Below, piece after piece: positions 22,401 through 33,261 of a stretch of 56,114 nt of DNA. Source of the DNA: Antrodiella citrinella (Eukaryota > Basidiomycota > Agaricomycetes > Polyporales > Steccherinaceae); the NCBI GenBank assembly GCA_004802725.1, contig SGPM01000170.1, forward strand, positions 1 to 56,114, in the 5' to 3' direction. Numbering within the stretch: the first letter of the stretch is position 1; each line of letters opens with the position of its first letter. Both the position numbers and the translations under genes were made by a program. A model generated the notes under the pieces. It worked only from the letters and a program-made list of their open reading frames with translations, made no database searches and had not been told where the DNA came from.

Positions 22401-23820
22401 TCAAGCCTGACCAGTCCTATGGGCGCGATAGTCGGCGCGGTCTTGGTAGAATTCGGGCTGGCGGTTTCGCACCCTGAGGTGCACTTGCCACGAGCCCATG
22501 CTCACATGCTGGAGCCCGATAATATCGAGGTCGTCGATGGTGATGCGGCCTACGCCGACTCTCCATCGCGAGTCCGCCTCAGCCTCCAAAGGACGACTTT
22601 CAAGATCCTAAAAGACGCAAACGAAGTCAGTATTTGAGGCTGATCGGAATGACTGTTGGGCGTACACTAAGAAGGCGTGCAACCGTCTTGGCCACATTCT
22701 TTGCCAGCTTAGACCGGGTGATGGGCTGAGGGGGCGTTTTGAAGTCCTTGGTGGGAATCTGGCGACTCCAAGGGGCATAACCAGGCCATTCAAACCTCAG
22801 GCTCACAGAAGGCCCACGTTTAATGAAGACCTGGTCGTCTCTCCCGACGAGACGCATAAACTTGTTGGTCAATGCGTCCCTGCACGGGATGCCGCAGGTC
22901 TCGGGGTTCTGCATAAAGAACATGATGGGCTGCTCGAGATCAGCGTCTTCGACGTAGCGCTTCCGGTCGCTTTGAGTGTGAGGGCGATACTTGCGCTGTG
23001 GGAGAACGACACCGATAGCGTGGTATCCTTGGGCGAGTTCAAGCACCGACGGATGTGAAGGCTTTGAACCCATGGCAGACGCGCCCGCCGTGTCAGAGTG
23101 AGGGAAAGAGTGTAGTTCCGCCGTCATGTACTGAGGAACCGTGAGCGACGATGGCGGTACGTACGAATACATGGGCTGGCTTTTCGGCATGTTGTACAGC
23201 CCAAGTCCCGCATACCCCGGAGACACCGGGGAATACTGCAGAAAGTCCATGTTGCCGTGTGAGATATGCGGCGAGACCGCAGAAGGGGTTGGCGGAGCAG
23301 GCAGATACGGTAAGGTGCCCGGAGACGACAACGAGGTGAGGTAAGAGGGGGTGAAAGGGGAATTGTTACTGTTGCCCGAGGGGGAAGGGGACGCGGTCAG
23401 TGGGGGTTGCATATACGACGGTGACTCGAACTGGTTGATGTTCGGGGACGGGATCGAGATTCGCGGGATGTTCAGTCGAGAAAGTGGACCGTGGCTGTAG
23501 TGGGTATCATCGATGAAGCGCGTGTCAATGGGAGACTCGTTAAAGTGGAAGTCGGTCTGGAACGAAGGTGATGTTGGGGACATATGACCGCCGTTCAGGA
23601 GCATGGAATCGGCGGGGGGCGCGTTATACCCCGAGTTTTCATGGCCGAAGGAGCTGTGCGTGCTGCCATGAGGACTTGGCATCGTGTATCCAAAGTCGGC
23701 GTTGAGCCCAAACTCCTCAACCTGCAGAAGAGGATGAGATGAAGAGTTAGGGATTGTGGCGGGAGATGAAAACATATGAGACACGGACAGAAAAGTCTTC
23801 AGTGAAGCGCGGCGAGTCAT
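22401..23820 (-). CDS. Basidiomycete conserved regulator-like protein (function unknown)
   Basis: The main exon and a second exon (22607-22401) join at a GTACGC donor (exon end 22666), giving ...ARLLS|DLESRPLE. The N-terminal 250 residues are Ser/Pro/Tyr/Asn-rich and disordered, as in fungal transcription regulators. The C-terminal part is a conserved-looking module: LEQPIMFFMQNPETCGIPC, FIKRGPSVSLRFEWPGY, WSRQIPTKDFKTPPQPITR, KLAKNVAKTVARL, and, in the last exon, RWRVGVGRITIDDLDIIGLQ. I recall several mushroom paralogues with the same 'SxRxEWPGYxxWSRQIPTKDF' core but no assigned function. The 5' end is uncertain. An intron probably runs from a GTGTCT donor just after TFLS to CTCTTCTGCAG before VEEFG. 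An upstream GTAAG donor near 23995 suggests one more 5' exon, but its ATG at about 24014 does not splice in frame. I use the ATG at 23820. Confidence 0.75.
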
Positions 23821-25199
23821 CCTGAAGGAAGGGCGTCGGGTCCGCAGCCCTTCTGGTCGGAGAAGAGAGGTGGTGACTATTGCGGGAGGTTGCTGCGGGA
23901 GACCAGGTCCTGGTGGCGCTGCATCAGACTGTCCAAAGCGGGGGTACGATGAGGACAAGTCAAAGCATAACAGTAATACAAGGAAACTTACCTTGGGGAT
24001 GGGGAGCTCATGGTGACAGTGGAGGGGGTGAGGATGGAACGACGAGCGAGAGTCTGTCCTTTAAGAGGCGAGGCAGTATACGGGGGAGACGCCGGGTGTT
24101 TCCGAAAGCAGCTACAGAACGAGCGCGTCACAGTACAGTGACGGGAAACCGTGAAATATATTCGAGGTGCAGTCGGTAACGAATAAATCGGCTGCTTGTC
24201 AAGTGATAATCAGGACCCTGAGGAATAGGTAGAGCATGTGTAAAAAAAACGCACGACGCAAATGCCTTGGGAGAGCCTCCAGGCGGGGCGGGGGGGAGAG
24301 AGACAATAGAGTCTGAGCTGCTCCTTATGGCGAATGGGAAGTGTGGACTGTGGGCAGTGCAGGAAGTCTTTATAGGCTGTCCAAGAGATGACTCGAGGAG
24401 GGAGGCGGTGACAGACGCGTATGCCAGTCACGAATGGAATGTATTAGTGTCGCATAACGGGAATTGAAGGAAATCGTCGCAAAAGGGAGGCTGTAGCGAT
24501 AAGATTGGGTTCGAAAAGATGGGAGGGAAAGCAGGAAAATACAAACACTGACAGCCGCGCGCTCCGGCACATTTACATGTACACACAAGCTCGAACAACG
24601 AGGCAGCCACTCGGTCTTGCCATGGTGATTTGATATTGAGGTAAATTGCGCCAAACCAGAACGGTGGACCCTGAACGACTGAGAGGGCAAAGCCAAGTAC
24701 TAGCTGTACTCGTGCTGACAAGGAACGCGGCGGGCGAAGGGGGAGGCCCAAAAACATTCATGTCTTGGGGTCAGTGGAGAATTTGACCACGACGAAGCTC
24801 AGCACAGTACTATCGACATGCAAACGCGATCGCCCGTGCCAGCCAGATTCCTCCAGAATGCCTCCATAGATCATGTTCAGACGCTGAGCGTGACAAGGTA
24901 AGATCACTGTACACAGAGAGGACATTCGGAGCGCCATCACGGTATTTCATTGAGATGGCGGCGGAGGAGAACGTCGAGAACGATGAGCACGATGATGAGA
25001 GGCAGGACGTCGCTGTCCACACTCCGCAGTCCACGTCGACGGGCGGGCCGTGGCACAGGCGCTTGGTTACGTAACAAGGCGCCCATGTATGTTGACAGCA
25101 TGTCGCGCGTCGGTCATTCCTTCCAGTTCAACTTGTTTAGACTCTTGCTCGTCGTTCACGGCACCCCTCGTCGCCGTCGCGCACAACAGATTGCACACC
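23821..25199. promoter_or_regulatory. Divergent promoter region between the regulator-like gene and LEO1
   Basis: About 1.38 kb separates the two divergent starts. The left part (23821-24020) carries the probable non-coding or ambiguous 5' exon of the minus-strand gene, including its GTAAGTTTCC donor at about 23987-23996. Neither 24100-24900 nor the remainder holds a supported gene. Just before LEO1 the sequence becomes C/T-rich (25100-25190). Confidence 0.5.
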
Positions 25200-27077
25200 A
25201 TGTCGCTCGCAGATGCTCTCATTGACCCGTCACTCACTGCCGCGCCAAAAGTGGAGGATATCGAGATGAACCCTTCCGAAAATGGCGGAGGTGAGGACTC
25301 AGATGCTGCCACAGCCGAGGACGACGAGATGCAGGACCTCTTTGGAGAAGATGCTACACCAGTGGAGGAGAACGTCCACGACGAGTAAGCACGCTCCATC
25401 TGTCCCAGACGCGATTGCTCAGAACACCGCTCAGTCCGACTACTCCGGCCTCTTCTGAGCATCTGGATGGTATCACATCTCCAGAACGCAAGCACCGTGA
25501 TGCGATGGAGTATCCCGAAGAGGACGAGCCAGAGGCCATCGTTGAACAAGTTCTCGAGGCTAATGCCGCTATCCCCAACATACCAATCCCGAAGAGCTCG
25601 GACGGCAATGTAAGTTCCGCTCACCTCTCACCCATTCGATCCCCCGCGCCGTTTTGTCTCTCGAAAGGTCACACGCTCATGTCTCCCGTTTCGCCGGCAG
25701 CACTGGGTCATTCGCATGCCGAACTTCGTCAAGCTTGATTCCAAACCATTCCATACAGATACGTACATTGGCCCAGAACACGAAGACGAGGATACGACCG
25801 CGGAGTCTTTACGCGAAAAGAGCATGTCTATCAAGTTGAAAGTTGAAAACACGGTGCGGTGGCGCTGGGTCAAAAACGCGCAGGGACAAGACGTAAGTCC
25901 ACACATGTCCGTGTGCACACTATTACCATCCCACATGCTTTACACGATTACTCCGCGGTTCCATTCGGCTTTGCATATATGTGTGCTTACGATCGGACTT
26001 TTATCATTCGCAGCAAAGGCAATCGAACAGTCGGATTATCCGTTGGTCCGACGGTACACTAAGCCTCAAGCTGGGCAAAGAACTCTTCGATATTACATCG
26101 ACTGTGGACACTTCTGGCACGGTGCCGCGGCAGTCCTTCGGCCCATCACAGTCTCAATCTCAAGGCACGCTTACACCCTCGCAGTCCCAAACCTTGCCGA
26201 GTGGCAAGATTCCGGCGCAAGGCCTGACCTACTTGGTCGCGCAACACAAGCGCGCTGAAATACTCCAATGCGAAGCGGTTGTCACGGGTTACATGTCACT
26301 TCGGCCCACTGGCATGCAATCCGAGACACATCGCATGCTTGTGCGCGCCGTGGGCCAGAAACATAGCAAGGTCGCGCGACTGCGCATGGTCCGGACCCAA
26401 CCATGGATCCCGAACGTGAGAAGATGGAGCTGCTCAAGCAGGCGGCGAAGAAGCCCAGGAAGTCGAGGGGCGAGGACGATGGGCTGGGAGGTATTGGGGG
26501 TCTGGGAGGGAGGAAGCGGCGGTCCGGATATTCCAGGAAGCGCAGCGGGGAAGACATGTGGTCTGATGATGACGAGGATGGAGATGGGTACGGGGGAAAT
26601 GGGGCTGGCGGATCGGAAGATGAGTATGGGATGGAAAGTGGCGATAGAGGCGGCAAGAGGCGCAAGAGCGAAGAGAATCCACGTAAGGGACCAGGGGAAT
26701 ATCAAACCGATGACTTTGTTGTTTCAGATTCAGACGAGGAAGGCGGCCATGGCGACGGCGGTGGAAGCAAGAAGAAGCGACGTCAAAGACACGAGGATGA
26801 AAACGAGGCTGAGGGGGAGGAGGATGACCTCGAGAAATTGGAGGCACAGCTCGACCAGCAGCAGGCCGAGGAACGCAAACGCAAAGAACGGGAAGCGGCT
26901 AGTTCCTCCGGCGCAGGCCCGGGCAATGCGGGTGGAGACGAAGACACCGAGGACGGAGGAGATGCAATGGATGTCGAGAGCGAGGAGGAAGAGGAATATG
27001 GTGTCCGACGGGCCGGTGGTGTCCCAGGTGTTCGGAAGAAGCGAGCCATTGAGGCGGAGGACGAAGAAGAGGAGTGA
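25200..27077 (+). CDS. LEO1: Leo1 subunit of the PAF1 transcription elongation complex (one apparent frameshift)
   Basis: Nuclear factor that travels with RNA polymerase II and supports histone modification during elongation. Exons 25200-25384, 25435-25609, 25701-25892 and 26014-27077 join in frame. The acidic N-terminus is followed by the Leo1 domain: HWVIRMPNFVKLDSKPFHTD, the core KLKVENTVRWRWVKNAQG, SNSRIIRWSDGTLSLKLG, ELFDI, then YLVAQH, GYMSLRPTGMQSETHRMLV and HSKVARLRMVRTQ. Directly after this (about 26401) the frame must shift to read MDPEREKMELLKQAAKKPRK. The rest is the usual Lys/Asp/Glu/Ser-rich tail ending AEDEEEE. Coding character is intact on both sides of the break, so one lost or gained base in the sequence is more likely than gene death. 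A 32-nt GT-AG 'intron' would restore the frame but is too short and removes the conserved DPERE. Confidence 0.93.
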
Positions 27078-27222
27078 GCGTTTCTCGTCGATCTCACACT
27101 GCACCTTGACAGGTACCTAGCACAGCTGTTGCTTCTCATAATCTATTTGATACGCTGGACTGTTACGTCGTTTTTGAGCTGCAAAGTTCAATGTCCTTCG
27201 TTCGCCCTCGTCACATCTGTCG

Positions 27223-29980
27223 TCAGATCTTCGGCCGCCCCTTCAACTCCCCATTCATATCCCACTCCCGTATAGGTTGGATCTCGTCTACTAGGGCCTG
27301 GTTTTCGGGATTCCCGTTGAGTAGGTTGCGTAAAGTGAAAAGCGCGTGTTCACGAAGATCTGGATAATGAAGACGTTAATACAAAGCGCGCAGAAACAGA
27401 GTTCGTTTCACAGCTTTGACAGCCTGCCACATGGCCGAGGTCGGACATGCAGGCGATCAGCGAAAGATACGGTGCTGGACGTATCCTGCCGCCACGCGAT
27501 TGAAATGGCGATGAAACAAGTAAATCCGAGCTATGCAGGGATGCGAAGAGAGACTACGCAAAGACGTGTCTGCGGCTCTCTCCACCTTGACGAAGTGTGA
27601 AGAGATGAAACACTCACATGGATTTCGTTCATCAACGACACAACAATTGAGGACAACGGTGATCCCTCCACACACACGTATACGGTCCTGTATTTGTTTC
27701 GAGTGATAGGTGAGGATTCCCAGGAGCCGAATAAGGTCGCGCTTAAGGTACAGAAAGCCTTTTGGATCAACAGATAACGTCTTCGCAGCTGAGGGATTGG
27801 CAACGTGGTCGGCCAATGTATCGTCATGGGCAGCTAGCAATGGAGCTGCTGAACTTCGTGCAGGGTCGCCGCCGGCAAGGACGGGAGACGGTGAGGTCTT
27901 GCCAAAAGTGATGCGTGGAAGAAATAGGTCGAATAATTGCAAAGTTTCTGCCAAAAATCAAATGAGGCAACAAAGGGTAAGCCACGCGCACGAACATCAT
28001 CACAGCAAGGGTTCTTGTGAATGAGAACCATCGCGGGAAATATCAAATTGAAAGGAAATCCTCACCGACTAATGTTTCCACGAATCCGACACCATTTGCG
28101 GATGCGATATTGCCCACATATCCTTTCAACGTTCCGGCGCTCTGGGTTCCATCTGTCGTGCGCAATGGGTCTTCTTTTCCAATCGATGGGCTCTGAGCAG
28201 CAACGCCACCAGCACCAGCCTCAGCCCACAGGGTCAAGGAAATGAGACACTGCGTTGTGAGAACCAGGGCTTCACAGATTTTCGGGAGAAGCAAATCAAC
28301 TTCTTGGAGGGAAGCTGTAGCAGATACACTAGCATCCGAATTCAACGTTCTTGCGCCGCTCGTCGAAGCCTTCTGAGTGGTATCAGGTTTAGGGACAACG
28401 GTGCCGGTCGAAGCCTTCAAATCGGTGTCGATACCCAGGGCGCGGCGGATAGACCGCTGCGCGTATAGCGACTGAGTAAAAAAACATGAAATGGACATGT
28501 CGCACAGCGCTCGATGGTATGCCATGAGCGGTCCATGGCCCGCTGAATGCAGATACGAGTCGAGAAGCTTCAACAGGGTGGTTTGATGCGGTGACACGAT
28601 CTCTTCTTCTCTGTGGGCAATTCACAAAACTTTCGTCAGCCGAGAAGTTCACACTCTTTTCTGTATGTCGCTGGTAAGACGGGGCTTGCCGCCAAATACA
28701 CCAGGAAAAGAAATGAGAAAGGCAGTGCTTACACGGCTATCCTCCGGTATAGGTCAGGAACAAGACCTTGCTCAATAAGGTGTGTCACGATGGTATACCT
28801 GTGAAGTAGGAAGTTAGAAACCAGATATGCATCCGGTACTTCTTGCAGGCAACGCGATGATTCACGGGAAGCCATGAGTTGTTCGAGATTACGTACCCGA
28901 TTTCGAAAGCGCGGCCACCGTCGCTGGAGTCTTCCTGGCTAAAATGCGCGGCGACTTGGTCCAGCAAAGAGATCGACAACCGGGAGCCATTTCGGGTCCT
29001 CGTCAGAAGTTCTCTAGGGAAGAAGAGCCAACACTAAAATGAGTGAGAGCACAAAAACAGCGTGACTGCAGGGTCCTAAGTAACATCGGGGGTACGACGA
29101 GTACGCAAGCTGGTCTATATGTGATGGAACGATCAGAAACTCACAGTTGTTCCCTGCTGGAGTGAACACAATTGAGTATGAAGACCAGCGTTGATAGGAC
29201 CGTCGAATCATCTGGTACGCTCAATAAGCGTCTAATAGGATGCTATTAGCACAACGGGTACAATCGGGGTAGTGGTTCCACAAACATGAGGACGAGGTCT
29301 TCCGCAGGAAGAGACATGTATTCGTTCCATATTCGCTTCGCCAATCGCTCGTTCGCGGTCACGAGGTTGGACAGGGTCTGTACGAGCATTCGTGTGACAG
29401 GTAGACCTGAGTGGGGGCCGCGTCAGTACTCGCGGCGCCGAGCGTGAAGTAACGGATGAAATCACTGTTTTCGTCCTCCAGGACGTAGAAAGAAGTGTAG
29501 TGGTGTAGTAGGATCCGAATGGCCGGTTCGTTGTCACTGTAGGTAGCGTCGGTGCAGTGGTGAAGCCGAGATCAGTGGTGCACTGGGGAAATGGAAAGGA
29601 CTGCTGCTGACAAGGCTTGGGTTTGATTAGAGGGCACTGCGGCTGATAGGTTGCGCGTAAATCTTGAAAGGCTCAGACACAATGTCTGTAGGGTCTGTGT
29701 GTTACTGTCCGCGTCCGATTGTTGGTGAACGGAGGCGATGTCCGTCCACAACCGCCTAAGATGCGGCCAGACGGATGGTTCAGCATTGCCAATGGTCAAT
29801 CTACGGGTACAGCTCTTGTTAGATGGAGATGGAACGTGGTGGGACGGGGATGAAGGACCTGAGCTCTTGACTCCGTGCGAGGTCTTTTGAGAGCTCGTTG
29901 AGTAAATCAATCAACGGCACTGTGGTGCTATTGATGTCGAACGTCGAGCAAGCGGCATCGAGTTGTGCGTTTGCAGACAT
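27223..29980 (-). CDS. Ataxin-10 homologue (Ctr86-like)
   Basis: Armadillo-like cytoplasmic protein; its family members are linked to cytokinesis and growth control. The minus-strand start MSANAQLDAACSTFDINSTT (29980) is followed by several helical-repeat exons: IGNAEPSVWPHLRRLWTDIA, LCLSLSRFTRNLSAA, LVTANERLAKRIWNEYM, LLDQVAAHFSQEDSSDGGR, RIAEEEIVSPHQTTLLKLLD and SLQEVDLLLPKICEALV. The diagnostic C-terminal ataxin-10 domain is present: GFLYLKRDLIRLLGILTYHS, QDRIRVCGGITVVLNCCVVD, ERNPC (intron) DLREHALFTLRNLLNGNPEN, and IREWDMNGELKGRPKI before the stop. Roughly ten exons; inner edges are approximate. It is divergent from the VMA12-like gene with 161 bp between starts, and convergent with LEO1 (145 bp). 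Confidence 0.9.
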
Positions 29981-30141
29981 ATCAGTGATGAGAAGAACAA
30001 GCTATACCATTCGGAGGACAACGACAAAAGGGTACGAGGCGGCGAACAAAGCACAAAGCACGAACTTGGTCGACGTTGTGCTAAGCGATGTAGTCACCCT
30101 AAGCGATCGAAAAACAATCACACCGCGCGCCTCTTTCGTCA

Positions 30142-31081
30142 ATGTCACCCACAACGACCGCGACTGCGAACACGGCGTCGACGTCGCCCAAGACGGCGAA
30201 GACAAAGACGCAGTCGGATCTCAATGTGTCGTTGGAGCCTCATCTCGTCGAGCTACTGTCCCCTCTTCTCCCCCTTCTGCCCCAACATATACACCAAGGC
30301 CTAGTCTCTGTGCTCCCGGAAGCGTCCTCCACGCCTCCGCCACTGACGGGTCGCACCATACCGTATTCGCTGCTGCTGGCGGTGTCGGCATGGACAAGGA
30401 CACCCTCTGGAACTTTGGCATTGCAGAGCCTCGCGCCCCCCGGACATCTTGCCGCATACACCATGGCATCATTGCTTGCAGGGACTCGTACTTCTCCGGA
30501 GCGAAATTTCCCCAAAGGCAGTATGGTGGAGGTGGTGGACTCGGAGCAACAGAATCAGAATGACAGAAGCGACCGGCGTGCCATCACCGCCTTGCTCAAC
30601 GCACTTCTAAGCATTATTGGTTCTGGCGTCGCTGTATGGTGGGCGGCCGACATGCTGCATTGGAAAAATGAATGGGTCAGTCCCTTCACTTCGCCCCCCC
30701 CTTACATGACAGCTTCTCTAGCAGGGCTAACATTTGTCATCGCAGAAAGTTCTTCTAGCATTTTTTGTCGCCGTGGTGGTGGCCATCTCGGAGGGAGCCC
30801 TGTATCTCATCTGGGACTCAAGGCGCTCGAAACAGAAATCGACTTCCCGCCGCCTTCACAAATTTTCTGCGCCACGCATTCGCAAGTCCTCTGACGCTGT
30901 GACGTTGGAGTCAAAAAGATCATCCGAGCCGACGGTCGACTCTTCGCAGCAGAGCCACGGACAGGAATCAGCAATCGCAGATTCACAACCACCTTCTATG
31001 ACAGCTCCATCCGCTCAGTCGAACATCCAAATACACGCTACGGTTGACGGTCTCCGGGAGCGTGGTGCACGTCAGCGTTGA
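30142..31081 (+). CDS. VMA12: Vma12/TMEM199-like V-ATPase assembly factor
   Basis: ER membrane protein needed to assemble the V0 sector of the vacuolar H+-ATPase. Two exons (30142-30675, 30746-31081) give 289 residues. The N-terminal cytosolic part (LNVSLEPHLVELLSPLLPLL, then VVDSEQQNQNDRSDRRAITA) precedes two adjacent membrane segments in a tight hairpin: LLNALLSIIGSGVAVWWAA and, after the intron, VLLAFFVAVVVAISEGALYL. The short luminal link DMLHWKNEWK and the following 'IWD' fit the family. The C-terminal tail is basic, then Ser/Gln-rich and longer than in yeast. Frame closure across the GT-AG intron is exact. Confidence 0.85.
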
Positions 31082-31947
31082 TGCGTAAGCACATGGCGTA
31101 GGGGCTCACTATCCGGACTTGTGTGAGGATTTCATGTTGCTCGATGCAGATATGAACGGGCTAATGTAACTTATTAGGTTTGATTTATGATATGTTTTCT
31201 GTCTAACACACGGAATTTGGATTCGAATCTGTGCTGAGGGTTATGACGAGGCTACCGCACAGATCTGAAGATACAAAGTGAAATATGGTCTTCGTAAGAT
31301 CCGCCGGCGAACAAGGATAGGAATCCGTTTGCTCCGTGCCCTCTTCTCAACACATCAACCCACGTCTCCCTAGGTCCCAGTGGCAAACTCCCAACACAGC
31401 ACAGGAGGAGCATCTTGCCTGTTCATTTTATGGTACCGAACAAAGTGGTCCCTTGTATCGTTGTTACGTCCTCTTCGCCTTGGAAGCTGCGCTCCGACCA
31501 CTCATCTTTCTACGGTCCACGCTTACGTTACGCAGTATTGTGTTCTGAAAATTTTATGTATCTGGTTGGACGTCTTTGGGTTACGCCACTTTCGTCTCAC
31601 CAGTGTCACCATAGTTCAAAGCGTATTCTCGGGAGTCCTTCAGGCGTCCAGTCAATCGATTGGAATCAGCTCTGCTTTCGCCACAAGAGCGCTCCGGTAT
31701 GAAAGTGACAGTGGGCGGTCCTTCTGAGGGAAGTGATCCTCTCCTAGTATATGACCCATATGTCTCAGCTGTCATAGGTCTCCTGGATACGCTCTCCCTG
31801 CTGACCTTCGAATATGCATGGATGCTCTATGGTAGATAACAGACCCTGCGTAATTACGTCGTACATTCGTACAAGACAGAAGTCCGGTCCTCGACTCCCC
31901 CCTTCCCCGACCTGTAGCTCGAAGCCGAGGATATGAATTTGAAAATG
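31082..31947. other. Intergenic region between convergent genes
   Basis: Lies between the stops of the VMA12-like gene and the Nudix gene. Short plus-strand ORFs near 31340-31730 overlap one another in different frames and show no domain. It should hold both 3' UTRs; nothing else is seen. Confidence 0.55.
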
Positions 31948-33069
31948 CTAGCGATACACACCCAATGTTCTGAAGAACGTGGTGAGGTACCAGCCTGTCA
32001 GGCCCCAGGCCTCGAGTCTGCCTTCGCGTCCTCCACCGATTTCGTCTCGTTTCAGAGAATCCTCGTTGTTACAGAACTCTATTCCCTGTCCTGATACGCG
32101 GTTGCTGCTCACCACGTCGGCCTGGTCGCTCTCCTTCGCAGATGCGATAATATCAGAGACGTCAATCGACCAGTATGGTTCCGACCCCCGAAATTGGTAC
32201 AGATTCAGCCGTGGGGGTGATACCGCTGCGGAGAAAGGAAGATGGAATGCGTGCGCCACTTCTCTTTGTGAAAGCGTCAGGCTTGCCAAAGAGAGTGACG
32301 GCAATGGGTCATGGCTACGGTCTTCCGTATCCGCATCCGAGTCGGAGAGTTTCGTAGGAGACTCTGCGGTTACCGCACCACCTCTGGTAGGAGCACCTGT
32401 CGGCCGAGGTTGCTGTGGGTGCGGGTGAATGAAACCCTATTGGGGTAAATTTCTATGAGCTCAGCCACTCCGGAATAGACATATTGAAATGTGAAAGAAG
32501 AAGAATCGCTCACAACATACGGCCATACTCTCATTCCGCCGAGCGATAGCTCGGGAGGACCAAACCGTCCGAGTATCTCTACCTGGTCGGGGTGAATGCC
32601 AACTTCCTCGTGGGTTTCACGGAGGGCAGCTTCTAGCGAGGATGCGTCTGTCTGCACCAGAAACCAGGTTTCAATAAAGATATTTCGGGGCAAATGCGTG
32701 TAGAGGAAGCATATCCGACCTTGTCAACGCGTCCCCCGGGAAAGCTGTGCACACACAACGGAGTTGAGTGAGGATACCGGGACGTGTCTTCTCTGCGAAA
32801 TCGCACCTTACCTCTCCGGAATGTGTCCTCAGCTTCCCTCTGACTTCCAGCAGAATCCCTGGCTTATTGTTGACATTGCACAGGGGCACCAACACAGCTG
32901 CATGGGTCTCCTTGGGATCGTATGCATATTCGGGGTGATCTTCTGCGCGAGAGTAGGTTGCGGCAAGTGCAGCCCGGATCGTGCTCAGCGTCGACGATGT
33001 GAATGGATTCGTGAGTGAGACAATGCTGGAAGCTGGGCGGGCAAAGGAGGACATTCGTGAACGGAGCAT
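31948..33069 (-). CDS. PCD1: Nudix hydrolase, coenzyme A diphosphatase type (Pcd1/NUDT7-8-like)
   Basis: Predicted to cleave (oxidised) CoA to phosphopantetheine and ADP in the peroxisome or mitochondrion. After splicing, the sequence reads LLEVRGKLRTHSGEVS|FPGGRVDK|TDASSLEAALRETHEEVGI. This combines the CoA-type signature (LLxxR...H.GE..FPGG) with a complete Nudix box (G-x5-E-x7-RE-x-x-EE-x-G), including the metal-binding RETHEE. Two introns fall in this region: donor GTGCGATT with phase 2, then a donor right after VDK. Later exons give GFIHPHPQQPRP, LASLTLSQREVAHAFHLPF and AWGLTGWYLTTFF before the stop. ATG choices are 33069 (MLRSRMSSFARP) or 33054; the basic, Ser-rich N-terminus would suit a mitochondrial presequence. 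It is divergent from the BRAP2-like gene across 192 bp. Confidence 0.88.
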
Positions 33070-33261
33070 GGACGTACAGAGGAGCAAGCCACAGAACGTG
33101 GCGGCGGGCTCCTGTTCGACCGCCGCCGGACCTCCACCCACTTGCTACAAATAATATCTGCTTTATACTTCCATCATCTCCGAGTGCTACTCAGAATTTC
33201 ATCGACGTCTACGCAATGTTCTTCAGTTGAAGTCGTTATTTTCACCAACAGGACAAGAGCG

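Noticed and set aside
26282..27139. Long antisense frames over the LEO1 tail
   Set aside because: They mirror the GAG/GAC-rich acidic tail as Ser/Pro/Leu-rich sequence and have no features of their own.
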